NCBI RefSeq assembly: GCF_002198095.1
Contig: NZ_NHMK01000011.1
Location: forward strand, 124,001-188,000
Direction of reading: 5' to 3'
Origin: Deinococcus indicus
Lineage (GTDB): Bacteria > Deinococcota > Deinococci > Deinococcales > Deinococcaceae
DNA: 64,000 bases
Below are positions 11,870-21,342 of this stretch, piece after piece. A program made the position numbers and the translations under genes. The notes beneath the pieces are model-generated. The model was given only the letters and a program-made list of their open reading frames with translations, had not been told where the DNA came from and searched no databases. Every line of letters starts with the position of its first letter. The first letter of the stretch is position 1.

Positions 11870-12442
11870 ATGCCCACACCGCCCAGCGTGACCCTGCCCA
11901 GCCTAGTCCTGCGTGACCGCCGCGACGACGACCTGCCCACCCTCTGGCGCTGGCTGCACGCCGAGCCCGACCCGGAATGGAAGCGCTGGGACGCCCCGTA
12001 CTTCCACGCGGGCAGCGGGCCGTCCACGCTGTCCCTGACGGACTTCACGGCCCGTGAGGGCAGCCGCGCGCCCGACCCGCACGGGCAGATCGTCGCGCTG
12101 GACGGCGCGTGTATCGGGCAGGTCACCCGCCACGAGGAAGCCCCGGCGGGAGGCGGCTGGTGGGACCTGGGCGTGCTGATCTTCGACCCCCGGCACTGGG
12201 GCGGCGGGCTGGGCACGCAGGCGCTGCGGCTGTGGGCCGACGCCACCTTCGCCCAGACAGAGGCGCATGTGCTGACCCTGACCACCTGGGGCGGGAACGA
12301 ACGGATGATCCGCGCGGCCGCCCGCGCCGGTTTCCGCGAGTGCGCCCGCATTCCGCAGGCCCGTGCGTGGGCCGGGCAGCGCTGGGATAGCGTGAAACTC
12401 GCGCGGCTGCGCGGCGACTGGGCAGGTGGTCAGGCCCCCTGA
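11870..12442 (+). CDS. GNAT-family N-acetyltransferase
   Basis: 190 residues with the GNAT fold in the RimJ/RimL-like arrangement: an N-terminal LVLRDRRDDDLPTLWRW segment, the strand WDLGVLIFDPRHWG, the acetyl-CoA loop GGGLGTQAL (near 123-131) and a late NERMIRAAARAGFRECARIP segment typical of small-molecule or protein N-acetyltransferases. Substrate unknown. The start at 11870 is chosen from the -10 box; an earlier in-frame ATG at 11804 would overlap the promoter. It ends before a shared bidirectional terminator. Confidence 0.87.
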   Translation: MPTPPSVTLPSLVLRDRRDDDLPTLWRWLHAEPDPEWKRWDAPYFHAGSGPSTLSLTDFTAREGSRAPDPHGQIVALDGACIGQVTRHEEAPAGGGWWDLGVLIFDPRHWGGGLGTQALRLWADATFAQTEAHVLTLTTWGGNERMIRAAARAGFRECARIPQARAWAGQRWDSVKLARLRGDWAGGQAP

Positions 12443-12457
12443 CAGACCTGCATGAAA

Positions 12458-12486
12458 CAGCGGGCCGCCTCCCAAGCGACCCGCTG
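12458..12486. terminator. Bidirectional terminator hairpin
   Basis: CAGCGGGCCGC and GCGACCCGCTG form an 11-bp stem with one mismatch between convergent genes. Confidence 0.65.
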
Positions 12487-12498
12487 GCCGGTTGATGG

Positions 12499-13110
12499 TC
12501 AGTTCTCCAGCGTGACCGGGTAGTCCTCGGCGAGAATACTCACGCCCGCCCCGTTGAAGTAGGCGCGGATGGTGTACTCCCCGGCGGGCAGGGCCTTCCC
12601 GTCGCTGCCCCGGCCGTTCCAGCGGACGTTCTGCACGTCCATGGTCTCGCCCGGCGCGACGTTCGTGATGACCAGCTGCATGGTGCAGACCGTGTTCGTG
12701 GGGTTGGCGCGGACGACCTGACCGGCGGCGTTCAGGACCTCGAAGCGCACGTCGCAGGCCCCGTGCTGCAATTCGATGGGCTCCTCGCCCTCGTTGGTCA
12801 GGTTGAAGGTCCAGAGGGTGTCCTGGCCGCCGCGCAGGCTGGCGGGGCCGCTCAGGTTGGCGCTGTGCGGGGTGGTCAGCGCGGGGTTCAGGGCCGGCCG
12901 GGCCGGGGTGGTGGGTGCGGGGGTGGTGGGTGCCGGAGTGACGGGTGCTGGGGTGCTGGGCGCGGGCGTGGTGGGGGTCGGCGCGGCGCTGCGGGGCGGC
13001 AGGGCCGGAATGGTGAAGATGCTCACCTGGGCCTGGGCGGACAGCGTGCCCAGCAGGCCGGTGGACAGCAGGGCGGTGGACAGCAGGGCCGTGCGGATGC
13101 GGGGCGTCAT
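12499..13110 (-). CDS. Exported BsuPI-like (proteinase inhibitor fold) protein
   Basis: 203 residues. A signal peptide (Arg-rich start, LLSTALLSTGLLGTL core, cleavage near AQAQ) is followed by a low-complexity Thr-Pro-Ala linker (about 45-75) and a beta-sandwich domain resembling the intracellular proteinase inhibitor BsuPI (DTLWTFNLTNEGEEPIEL and a late ALPAGEYTIRAYF). Two Cys could form a disulfide. The known BsuPI inhibits proteases, but the domain is widespread and inhibition is not implied here. CACAGT 7 nt upstream supports ATG 13110 over the in-frame GTG at 13119. Confidence 0.75.
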   Translation of the reverse strand: MTPRIRTALLSTALLSTGLLGTLSAQAQVSIFTIPALPPRSAAPTPTTPAPSTPAPVTPAPTTPAPTTPARPALNPALTTPHSANLSGPASLRGGQDTLWTFNLTNEGEEPIELQHGACDVRFEVLNAAGQVVRANPTNTVCTMQLVITNVAPGETMDVQNVRWNGRGSDGKALPAGEYTIRAYFNGAGVSILAEDYPVTLEN

Positions 13111-13192
13111 GCCCCTCACTGTGCGCGGCCCTGCCTGACGCTGCGTGAGGAACCCCGAGCGAACCTTCAGGGAAGGCGTGGTGTGGGCGGGG

Positions 13193-14674
13193 TCAGCGCA
13201 GCAGGCGCAGCACGCCGCCGTACAGCGCCAGGAACTGCGGGTCGTTCAGGGCGCGGGCGTCGTTCCAGGTGGCGCTCACGCAGTACGTGCGGCCCGCCGG
13301 GGTGGTGACCTGGGTGGTCAGGTTCAGCACGCCGGGTTCACTGCCGCCCTTGAAGCTGACGCTGCGGAAGGCGGCCGGGTCGGCCACGCCGGGGTTCAGC
13401 TGCGTCTCCTTGAGGGGGGCCACGTCGTTCATCAGGCGGCACAGGCGTCCCGTGCTGGCGAACCATTCCACGTCCCGCGCCAGGGGACCGCCCGCGAACG
13501 CCGAGGCGGCGGGCAGCGGTGCCACGCGAGCACGCTCCAGCACGTCCCGCCGCGCCGGGACGTTCAGGACGGCGGCGCGGTACTCGGCGAGCAGCGCGGC
13601 GTTCGCAGGGTTCTTCAGGGCGAAGGCTTCGCGGGTGCCCGGCATGGGCCGCTGACCGAACCGGGCCTCCACGCCCGCGCGGCCCACGGCGTTCAGCAGC
13701 AGGTCCGTGGCGGTGTTGTCGCTCTGCGAGATCATGCGCGCCGCGAGGTCCCGCAGCGTGTAGCGGCTGCCGGTCGGCGCGTCCTGCAAGGTGCCGCTGG
13801 GGAGGCTGCGGTCGGCGTCCGTCAGGGTCAGTTCGTCGGTCCAGGCGCGCTGCCCGGCACTGACCTGGGCCTGCAACTCGGCCAGGATCGCCAGTTTGAA
13901 GGTGGACCCGACCGCCAGCGGGCGCGTGGTGTTCAGGGCGACGAGCGGGGCGGCCCCCTGAACGCCCACCTCCTGCACGAGCAGGCTGACCTGTCCGGGC
14001 AGCGCGGCGAACGCGGCGCGCGCCTCGTCGGGCGAGCCGAAGGTCACTTCTGGCGTGACGGGCGCGACGACCAGCCCGGTCACGCGGCCCTGAGCGTCCA
14101 GCGTGAACTGCGTGACGTTCAGCGGGCCGTTCTCGAAGATCAGGGTGGCGCCGGTCGCACTGACCTGCACGTCCTGAAGCGGGCCGTACTGGGCGCGCAG
14201 GCCCTCCAGGAAGGACCGCAACTGCGCTTCGGGCAGCGCCTCCAGGAACGACGGGGCGAACAGCGCCGGGTCCAGAGGCCCCCCGAAGATGCGCCTGAGC
14301 AGCTCACGCGGCGAGCTGGCGCCGGTCGCGTCGGCGCTGGCCACCAGCGGCGTGAAGCGCAGGCCCGTGAAGCGCCCCTGGTCGTCCAGCGCGGCCTGCA
14401 CGCCCAGTTGCCCCTTCTCGAACACGGCGACCGTCATGCCGCCCTGCGTCCCGGCACTCACGAAGGCTCCCAGCTGCGCGCGCAGGCCGTCCAGCGCCAC
14501 CTGAAGCTGCTCGGAACTCAGGACCGCCTGGAGGTCCGGGGCCAGCCACTCCGCCTGCACCGGGCCGCTGAACAGCCGCGTCACGGCGGCCGGGATGTCC
14601 GGGGTGGTCTGCGCGTGCGCGGACGCCAGCAGAGAGACGCTCAGGAACACCGGGGCACGCCAGGAAGGTCGCAT
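13193..14674 (-). CDS. Exported class A beta-lactamase-like serine hydrolase
   Basis: 493 residues with a signal peptide (cleaved near AHAQT). Two tandem repeats of about 75 residues follow (about 35-110 and 125-200), each with LRAQ(L/Y)G and a strand ending in [12 protein letters not shown] or [12 protein letters not shown], resembling DUF3887 domains. The C-terminal 270 residues are a beta-lactamase/transpeptidase fold: STFK active-site motif, SQSDN for the SDN motif, and FKGGSE in the KTG position. All three motif classes are present, so it may be catalytic; beta-lactam or cell-wall peptide substrates are both possible. Divergent from gatC-serS. Confidence 0.83.
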   Translation of the reverse strand: MRPSWRAPVFLSVSLLASAHAQTTPDIPAAVTRLFSGPVQAEWLAPDLQAVLSSEQLQVALDGLRAQLGAFVSAGTQGGMTVAVFEKGQLGVQAALDDQGRFTGLRFTPLVASADATGASSPRELLRRIFGGPLDPALFAPSFLEALPEAQLRSFLEGLRAQYGPLQDVQVSATGATLIFENGPLNVTQFTLDAQGRVTGLVVAPVTPEVTFGSPDEARAAFAALPGQVSLLVQEVGVQGAAPLVALNTTRPLAVGSTFKLAILAELQAQVSAGQRAWTDELTLTDADRSLPSGTLQDAPTGSRYTLRDLAARMISQSDNTATDLLLNAVGRAGVEARFGQRPMPGTREAFALKNPANAALLAEYRAAVLNVPARRDVLERARVAPLPAASAFAGGPLARDVEWFASTGRLCRLMNDVAPLKETQLNPGVADPAAFRSVSFKGGSEPGVLNLTTQVTTPAGRTYCVSATWNDARALNDPQFLALYGGVLRLLR

Positions 14675-14716
14675 GGCACCCGGTACGCGGCCCGCCGGGT
14701 CCGGGTTCCGCACCTC

Positions 14717-14722
14717 TATACT
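14717..14722 (+). promoter_or_regulatory. -10 box of gatC-serS, leaderless
   Basis: TATACT ends 7 nt before ATG 14730. Confidence 0.7.
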
Positions 14723-14729
14723 TCTGGGC

Positions 14730-15022
14730 ATGATCGACGCGGCCCAGATAGACCACCTCGCGCAGCTTGCCCGGCTGCACCTGACCCCGGAGGAACGCAC
14801 CGCCATGCAGGGCGACCTGACCCGCGTGCTGGGGTACTTCGACCTGCTCGGCGAGGCGGATACCAGTGGCGTGCAGGAAATGCAGCGCCCGGTGGACCTC
14901 GTGAACGTCCTGCGCGACGACGTGCCCGGCGCGGTCTTCCCGCAGGCTGCCGTGACCGCCCTGGCCCCCGAGAGCATGCCCGACGGTCACATCCGCGTGC
15001 CGCGCACCGTGGAGGCCGACTG

Positions 15023-15023
<1 letters not shown>
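14730..15023 (+). CDS. gatC: Asp/Glu-tRNA amidotransferase subunit C
   Basis: 97 residues with the complete GatC pattern: [17 protein letters not shown] at the N-terminus, [14 protein letters not shown] in the middle and the LRDDVPG loop. GatC is the small subunit that wraps around GatA and GatB in the amidotransferase making Asn-tRNA or Gln-tRNA. gatA and gatB are not in this window. The gene overlaps serS by ATG/TGA sharing one base, so two translation genes form one leaderless operon. Confidence 0.93.
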
Positions 15024-16300
<1,277 letters not shown>

Positions 16301-16316
16301 CCGACGGGAGACGCGA

Positions 16317-16370
16317 GGGAGTGGGGTGTGGATCGGTGGCTTGCCTGCCGCCCCGCACCCCACTTCTATT
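16317..16370 (+). terminator. Probable serS terminator
   Basis: AGTGGGGTG (16320-16328) pairs with CACCCCACT (16356-16364) and is followed by TCTATT. The 5' side carries the GGGAGTGGG word also seen after nuoN and after the M16 gene. Confidence 0.6.
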
Positions 16371-16388
16371 ACGCCCTGAGCGTACTGG

Positions 16389-16394
16389 TATGCT
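16389..16394 (+). promoter_or_regulatory. -10 box of protease-nuclease fusion gene
   Basis: TATGCT ends 6 nt before ATG 16401. Confidence 0.65.
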
Positions 16395-16400
16395 GACCGC

Positions 16401-18356
16401 ATGGACATTCCAGCGGAGTTGGTGCAGGACACCCAGGCGCGCTTTCTGGACCGCCGGACACAGCGGACCGGGCATCTGGAACGCCTGAACGTCCGGGGCC
16501 TGATCGAGACCGACTCGGCCGCGCGGGTCGAGGCGCGACTGGCGCGGCTGGGCGTGCCCACGCCGGACGCCCACGCGCTGGTGCAGGGCCAGGAGCCGCT
16601 GGCGCAACTCACGGCGCGGCTGCCGCAGGACACCCGGCAGAACGTGGAGCGGCTGCTCGGCGCGAACGACCTGGTGGGTGTGGCGTACCTGGACCTGGCG
16701 CGCGCCGCCGCCCGCGCCGTGGCGCGCGTGGTCCTGCGCGACCGGCGGGGACGCCCGGCCGGGTTCGGGACCGGCTGGCTGTGCAGTCCCCGCCTGCTCA
16801 TCACGAACAACCACGTGCTGGCCACCCCCGACGACGCCCGCACCGCCGCCGCCGAGTTCGACTACGAACTGCTCGCGGACGGCACCCTGCGCGACCGCGT
16901 GACCCTGCCGCTGGACCCGGACACGCTGTTCCTGACCAGCGGGCCGCTGGACTACACGATCGTGGCCGTGGGGGGGAATGCAGCGCCGTTCGGGTGGATT
17001 CCCTGCTTCGGCGGGGCCGACCGCAACGTGCTGGGCGAGGCCCTGAGCATCATCCAGCACCCCAGCGGCGAACCGAAACAGGTGGCGCTGCGCGAGAACC
17101 GCCTCGTGGACCGCCTGCCGGACTTCCTGCACTACGAGACCGACACCGCCCCCGGCAGCAGCGGCAGCCCGGTCTTCAACGACGCCTGGGAGGTCGTGGC
17201 GCTGCACCACAGCGGCGTGCCCCGCACCGACGCGCAGGGCCGCGTGCTGCGCCGCGACGGGCGGCCCGCCGCGCCCGGCGACAGCGACACCGACATCGAC
17301 TGGATCGCCAACGAGGGCGTGCGCATCAGCCGCATCCTGCAGGACCTGCGCGCCGGCCCGGACGCCTCGCACCCGCTGATCGCGGAACTGCTCTCGGCGC
17401 CGCGCCCGCCCCGCCCCGCTCCCGAGAGGGCGGTGGCGGCAGACCATGCCGCCCTGGACCGCGCCGCCCTGGACCTGGGCGAACTGGACCTGAGTGCCCT
17501 GAACCCCGACCCGGACGGCCGCGTGACCCTGCCCGTCACGCTCACGCTGCGGCTGAAAGCGCCGGAGGGTCCGCCCGCGCCGGTCGGGAATCGCCCATAC
17601 CTGGACCCGGCCGACGAGGACGCCGCCCGCGCCTACTACGCCGACCTGAACGCCGACGCCACGCCACAGCAGCGGTTCCTGGCGCTGTCGGAACTCGTGA
17701 CCGGCACGCACACCCGCGTGCTGCCCTACGCGCCCGCCGAGCAGCTGTACCCCTGGGTGGACGTGTGGCCCGACGGGCGGCTGCGCAGCCTGTACTCGGC
17801 CCGCGAGCACACGCCCGCCGAACTGATCGAGGCGGACCGCGCCGCCCAGGCCCGCCGCGACCGACTGGCCGCCGCCGAGGGCCTGAACGCCGACGCGCTG
17901 GAGGACGCCCTGCCGTACAACTGCGAGCACGTCGTGCCGCAGAGCTGGTTCGCCAAGCGGCAGCCCATGCGCGGCGACCTGCACCACCTGTTCGCCTGCG
18001 AACCCGACTGCAACTCCTTCCGGGGCAACACCCCGTACTGCGACTTCCCCGACTACGGCGAGGCGATCCGCAGCGACTGCGGCCGCCGCGAACCCGGCGA
18101 GTTCGAACCCGCCCACGGCCAGGGCGCCGCCGCCCGCGCCACGCTGTACTTCCTGCTGCGCTACCCCGGCGTGATCCGCCAGTACGCGCCCCGGCACCTC
18201 CAGACGCTGCTGGCGTGGCACGCCGCGCACCCGCCCGGCGACTGGGAACGCCACCGCAACGCCGCCATTCACGCCGCGCAGGGCAACCGCAACCCCCTGA
18301 TCGACCACCCCGACTGGGCCGCCACGACCGACTTCACGGAGGGCCTGGGCCGCTGA
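16401..18356 (+). CDS. Trypsin-like protease fused to endonuclease I domain
   Basis: 651 residues, no signal peptide or membrane helix. Three parts: an N-terminal helical region (about 1-105) that I do not recognise; a trypsin/V8-like protease (about 106-330) with catalytic His138 (TNNHVL), Asp184 (LDYTIV) and Ser254 (PGSSGSP); a linker (about 345-400); and an endonuclease I-type nuclease (about 410-650) with CEHVVPQSW at 508-516 (His510 the likely base) and DLHHLF...N538 for the metal. Both active sites look complete. Endonuclease I proteins are normally secreted and stand alone, so an internal protease-nuclease fusion is odd and suggests a conflict or stress effector. It is transcribed alone from its own promoter; the next gene has another. 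Confidence 0.85.
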   Translation: MDIPAELVQDTQARFLDRRTQRTGHLERLNVRGLIETDSAARVEARLARLGVPTPDAHALVQGQEPLAQLTARLPQDTRQNVERLLGANDLVGVAYLDLARAAARAVARVVLRDRRGRPAGFGTGWLCSPRLLITNNHVLATPDDARTAAAEFDYELLADGTLRDRVTLPLDPDTLFLTSGPLDYTIVAVGGNAAPFGWIPCFGGADRNVLGEALSIIQHPSGEPKQVALRENRLVDRLPDFLHYETDTAPGSSGSPVFNDAWEVVALHHSGVPRTDAQGRVLRRDGRPAAPGDSDTDIDWIANEGVRISRILQDLRAGPDASHPLIAELLSAPRPPRPAPERAVAADHAALDRAALDLGELDLSALNPDPDGRVTLPVTLTLRLKAPEGPPAPVGNRPYLDPADEDAARAYYADLNADATPQQRFLALSELVTGTHTRVLPYAPAEQLYPWVDVWPDGRLRSLYSAREHTPAELIEADRAAQARRDRLAAAEGLNADALEDALPYNCEHVVPQSWFAKRQPMRGDLHHLFACEPDCNSFRGNTPYCDFPDYGEAIRSDCGRREPGEFEPAHGQGAAARATLYFLLRYPGVIRQYAPRHLQTLLAWHAAHPPGDWERHRNAAIHAAQGNRNPLIDHPDWAATTDFTEGLGR

Positions 18357-18407
18357 GCAGCCCACGCGGACGGCCGGGGCAACAGGGTGCCCGCGCACAC
18401 CGGGCGC

Positions 18408-18413
18408 TACACT
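18408..18413 (+). promoter_or_regulatory. -10 box of DinB-like gene, leaderless
   Basis: TACACT ends 6 nt before ATG 18420. Confidence 0.65.
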
Positions 18414-18419
18414 GACGGC

Positions 18420-18947
18420 ATGACACAATCCCTGACGGACCCGGCCGTGCTGGCCGTGATGGGCGCCACGGCCGACGACGTGCGCGCCCGCCTGACCAAG
18501 GAACTCGACCGCTTCGAGGCCCAGCTGCGCACCCGCCACTCCGACTGGACCCGCGTGCAACCGGGCCGCGAGTGGAGCCCCGCGCAGGACGCCGAGCACG
18601 TCATCCTGATCAACGACTCCATCGCGCGCGGCGTGGCGCTGCTGCTGTCGGACCGGGAACTGCGCCCCTCGCCCCGCGCGCCCGGCGAGACCACCCCGGA
18701 CGGTCGCCGCGTCGCCCCGCCCCACACCCGCCCCAGCGACACCGGGCTCGCCTGGGAGGACCTGGACACCCGCTGGGCGCAGAGCCGCGCCGGACTGGAA
18801 CGCACCGCCGCCGACCTGCGCGCCACGCCGGGCCGCACGCTGTGGCACCCGTTCTTCGGGGAACTGGACGCCCTGGACTGGATGCGCATGGTCGCCATTC
18901 ACCTGAACAACCACCGCAAGCAGCTGGAAGCCAGCGCGGCCGCATGA
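18420..18947 (+). CDS. DinB-like putative metalloprotein
   Basis: 175 residues, four-helix-bundle pattern of the DinB/YfiT superfamily. Likely metal ligands are the His in SPAQDAEHVILIND (about 61) and the two His in the last helix, MVAIHLNNHRKQLE. DinB-type proteins include thiol-S-transferases using bacillithiol or mycothiol; the family is expanded in Deinococcus and some members are stress-induced. The start at 18420 is fixed by the -10 box. The next gene overlaps by ATGA, so the two are translationally coupled. Confidence 0.8.
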   Translation: MTQSLTDPAVLAVMGATADDVRARLTKELDRFEAQLRTRHSDWTRVQPGREWSPAQDAEHVILINDSIARGVALLLSDRELRPSPRAPGETTPDGRRVAPPHTRPSDTGLAWEDLDTRWAQSRAGLERTAADLRATPGRTLWHPFFGELDALDWMRMVAIHLNNHRKQLEASAAA

Positions 18948-19405
18948 CCGACCCCGCCTCCACCCCACCCGCCAGCACCCCGCCCACCAGCACCCGTACC
19001 GACAAGGGCGTGCGCGGCTTCGAACTCGACATCCACGTGGCGTTCACGCAGCCGCTCCCGGCCGCCCAGGCCCGCGCGGCCCTGCTGACCCTGGACGGCT
19101 TCACCGTGGACCTGTACCGCCCCCACCCGGCCGCGCTGCACGCCGACCAGTCCGGCGGCGACGCGCCCGACGAGGTGCCCTCGGCCCGCCTGACCGGCCC
19201 CCTGCGCGACCCGGAAGCCCTGCGCGCCGGCCTGAGCGCCCTGCTGGGCGGCCCGGCCCGCTACGTGGAAGTCGGCGTGCGCGGCTTCCTGCGCAGCGCC
19301 GCCGGACAGACCGAATGGATGCCCTGGAAACGCAACGCCGTGCTGCCCCGCGCCGACGTGGCCCGCGTGACCTTCGAGGAAGGCGTGCGCTTCGTTCTGG
19401 AGTGA
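18944..19405 (+). CDS. Unknown protein coupled to the DinB-like gene
   Basis: 153 residues with no family I recognise. The first 20 residues are a Pro/Thr/Ser-rich tail; the remainder is alternating strands and helices with FELDIHVAF near 25 and a late VEVGVRGFLRSA strand. No signal peptide or membrane segment. The ATGA overlap with the DinB-like gene suggests a functional link. The stop TGA at 19403 is the left end of repeat copy B. Confidence 0.72.
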   Translation: MTDPASTPPASTPPTSTRTDKGVRGFELDIHVAFTQPLPAAQARAALLTLDGFTVDLYRPHPAALHADQSGGDAPDEVPSARLTGPLRDPEALRAGLSALLGGPARYVEVGVRGFLRSAAGQTEWMPWKRNAVLPRADVARVTFEEGVRFVLE

Positions 19406-19542
19406 GATGGACTCCGATTGAATGGTTCGCCAGAACCGTTCAATCCGAGCGGATGCGAGTAGGAGTAGAACGGACTCTGGGAGTGGAGTTGGCAACCCGG
19501 TGTCCTTCCGGGCTGTCAGCGAAACGGACGGAGTCCGTATGA
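19403..19542 (+). repeat. Dispersed stop-codon-linked repeat, copy B
   Basis: Begins TGAGATGGACTCCG and ends GGAGTCCGTATGA. The left-end hairpin has GGTTC/GAACC where copy A has GGGCT/AGCCC, so the stem is kept by paired changes. The left end overlaps the stop codon of the preceding gene. Confidence 0.85.
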
Positions 19543-19558
19543 CGTCAGCAGGAATCAA

Positions 19559-19599
19559 GGGCCGCCCCGCACCTGTTCAATTCAGGTGCGGGGCGGCCC
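19559..19599. terminator. Strong bidirectional terminator hairpin
   Basis: A perfect stem of about 17 bp (GGGCCGCCCCGCACCTG and its complement) with a 7-base loop TTCAATT. It lies just beyond the stop of the minus-strand gene at 19613 and after repeat copy B. Confidence 0.75.
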
Positions 19600-19612
19600 G
19601 TCCGTCGTGCGC

Positions 19613-19891
19613 TCAGGCGCTCTGCGGCAGCACCAGCGCGCGGGCCTTCACGCCGTCCTCGGCCGGACGCAGGGCCAGGACCAGCAGTTTCGTGTCCGGG
19701 CGCAGCAGGTACGGCAGCACGCTGTCGTTCAGGGCGTTCAGGGCGCGGCCGGCCTCGCCGACCGGCAGGTCACGCAGGACCAGCACGGCGCGGGCGGCGG
19801 CCACGTCCGTCCAGATGTCCACGCGGCCCAGCAGGTCCTCGCCGCTGCGGGCGCGGTACTCGAATTCATGGTGGCGTCTGAGCTGATGCAT
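19613..19891 (-). CDS. Unknown 92-residue protein
   Basis: A small soluble protein with an HxFEYRARSGEDLLGRVDIW N-terminal segment, a central VLVLRDLPVGEAGRALNAL segment and the LPYLLRPDTKLLVLAL strand. Not recognised. Codon use is like its neighbours. The start ATG at 19891 has GAGGAG about 13 bases upstream, a rather long gap. It ends at a strong terminator. About 285 bp of noncoding DNA separate it from the next gene. Confidence 0.65.
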   Translation of the reverse strand: MHQLRRHHEFEYRARSGEDLLGRVDIWTDVAAARAVLVLRDLPVGEAGRALNALNDSVLPYLLRPDTKLLVLALRPAEDGVKARALVLPQSA

Positions 19892-20165
19892 GAAAGTGGT
19901 CTTCTCCTCTGGGTGGATCGTGGGAATGGAACAGGAAGGCAGGCAGAGGCAGGTGAACGCCGGAAACGGAGGCTACGGAAACAGCCGGAAGCAAGCTGAG
20001 GGTGTTGTGCCGCACAGCTTAAGCGCTGCGGATGTGTCCTTTGTCCCGCCTGTCTGTGTTTCCTGTGATCCCGCGCGGCCCTGACGGTCGCCCTGGCCGG
20101 TCCAGACTGCCGCGCGCCGATCAAACGTGCGTGAAGACGCACGGAGTGCCCGGTCCCCGGCCCCG
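19892..20165. other. Intergenic region, no gene seen
   Basis: About 275 bp between divergent genes. It must hold the promoter of the minus-strand gene; I see no convincing ORF or structured RNA, only an AGCTTAAGCGCT palindromic patch near 20018. Confidence 0.4.
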
Positions 20166-20171
20166 TACACT
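20166..20171 (+). promoter_or_regulatory. -10 box of gene at 20178
   Basis: TACACT ends 6 nt before GTG 20178, which therefore is preferred over an upstream in-frame start at 20127. Confidence 0.65.
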
Positions 20172-20177
20172 GGGGAC

Positions 20178-20696
20178 GTGACCACGCCCGTCAGTGAACT
20201 GCTGCGCGAGTACCAGGGCTACGTCCTGGCGTACCGTCTGCGCCGCGCCGTGGGCGGCCGGGTCGCGCCGGCCCGCGAGCAACTGACCCTGGCGCAGTAC
20301 GCCGCGCGGCGCCTGGAACGCCAGGAACTCGCGCGGTCCCTGATCCGCCGGGGCATGGGCAGCGGCCAGATGCGCCGCCTGGACGACCTGTCGGACGAAC
20401 TGATGTTCGGCTTCTGGCTGAACCCGGCCGAGGTCGCCGCGTTCCTGCGCGCCGCGATCCGCGAGGGCAGCCACCCGGCGCTGGGCGACCCGGCCGCGTT
20501 CGCCGCGCTGCTGACCCCGGCCGAACGCGCCCGTCTGGGCGAGAGCGGCGTGCGGCGCGTCTGCGCCCACCACATCGCCAGTTTCTCGCTGGCGGCGCCG
20601 ATGCTCGACCCGACCGGCCTGAACGCCGCGTGGCAACGCATCGAGGAGAACCAGCCGCCGCTGTTCATCGACGAGCTGCAGGCGGTGGGTTCCTGA
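20178..20696 (+). CDS. Unknown helical protein upstream of comF
   Basis: 172 residues beginning VTTPVSELLREYQGYVLAYRL, predicted mostly helical, with Arg-rich amphipathic helices (LAQYAARRLERQELARSLIRRG) and an FWLNPAEVAAFLRAAIREG segment. No motif recognised. It is the first gene of a leaderless transcript that continues into comF, whose reading frame begins inside or at the end of this gene. A role near DNA uptake is only guilt by association. Confidence 0.72.
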   Translation: MTTPVSELLREYQGYVLAYRLRRAVGGRVAPAREQLTLAQYAARRLERQELARSLIRRGMGSGQMRRLDDLSDELMFGFWLNPAEVAAFLRAAIREGSHPALGDPAAFAALLTPAERARLGESGVRRVCAHHIASFSLAAPMLDPTGLNAAWQRIEENQPPLFIDELQAVGS

Positions 20697-21331
20697 ACGC
20701 CGCGCAGCTGCTCGGGGACGCCCTGCGCGCCCTGCTGCCACGCGCCTGCCCGGGCTGTGGCGGGCAGCTGGGCCGGGCCGCCGGACTGTGCGCCGACTGC
20801 CGCGCCGCGCTGCACGCCCGCGTGGAGGCGCACAGTCCCCTGCGGCCCCAGCCGACCCCGCACCTCGTGACGCTGGGCGCGTACCGGGGCGTGAACCGCC
20901 GCGTGGTGCGCACCCTGAAGTTCGGGGAGGCCCGTGACCTCGCCGCCGTGCTGGGCGAGGCCCTCGCGCAGGGCGTGCCCGCCCACTGGGACGTGCGGGC
21001 GGTCGTGCCGGTCCCGCTGCACCCGGCCCGGCAGCGGCAACGGGGCTTCAATCAGGCCGAACTGCTGGGCCGCGCCGTGGCCGCGGGGCTGGGCGTGCCG
21101 TGCGTGCCGGGCCTGCAACGCACCCGCCACACCGCGCAGCAGGCCCGCCGTCACGCCGCGCAGCGCGAGGACCTGCACGGCGCGTTCCGCGCCCGCCCGG
21201 ACGCACTGCCGGGCGGCCCGGTCCTGCTGATCGACGACGTGTTCACCACCGGCAACACCCTGCTGGCCTGCCAGGACACCCTGAAGGAGGCGGGCGTGAC
21301 GGAGCTGTACGCCGCCGTCATCGCCCGCTGA
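20630..21331 (+). CDS. comF: ComF family phosphoribosyltransferase-like protein
   Basis: Up to 233 residues. An N-terminal zinc site, CPGCGG...CADC, is followed by a PRTase-type fold ending in VLLIDDVFTTGNTL, the PRPP-binding signature. ComF is needed for natural transformation in several bacteria, where it acts in the cytoplasm with the ComFA helicase and DprA; Deinococcus is naturally competent. Start is uncertain: ATG 20630 overlaps the previous gene by 67 bp, while the conserved part begins near a CTG at 20693 that overlaps the previous stop (CTGA). No ATG, GTG or TTG lies between. Confidence 0.87.
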   Translation: MATHRGEPAAAVHRRAAGGGFLNAAQLLGDALRALLPRACPGCGGQLGRAAGLCADCRAALHARVEAHSPLRPQPTPHLVTLGAYRGVNRRVVRTLKFGEARDLAAVLGEALAQGVPAHWDVRAVVPVPLHPARQRQRGFNQAELLGRAVAAGLGVPCVPGLQRTRHTAQQARRHAAQREDLHGAFRARPDALPGGPVLLIDDVFTTGNTLLACQDTLKEAGVTELYAAVIAR

Positions 21332-21342
21332 GTGTTCCCCGG

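Noticed and set aside
12895..12985. Short tandem repeat (GGTGGTGGGTGC-like) as a regulatory or CRISPR-like array
   Set aside because: It codes for the Thr-Pro-Ala linker of the BsuPI-like protein; imperfect and without spacers.
13145..15022. Long plus-strand open frame running into serS
   Set aside because: The true serS starts at 15023; the upstream 600 codons are antisense to the serine hydrolase and then run through gatC in another frame.
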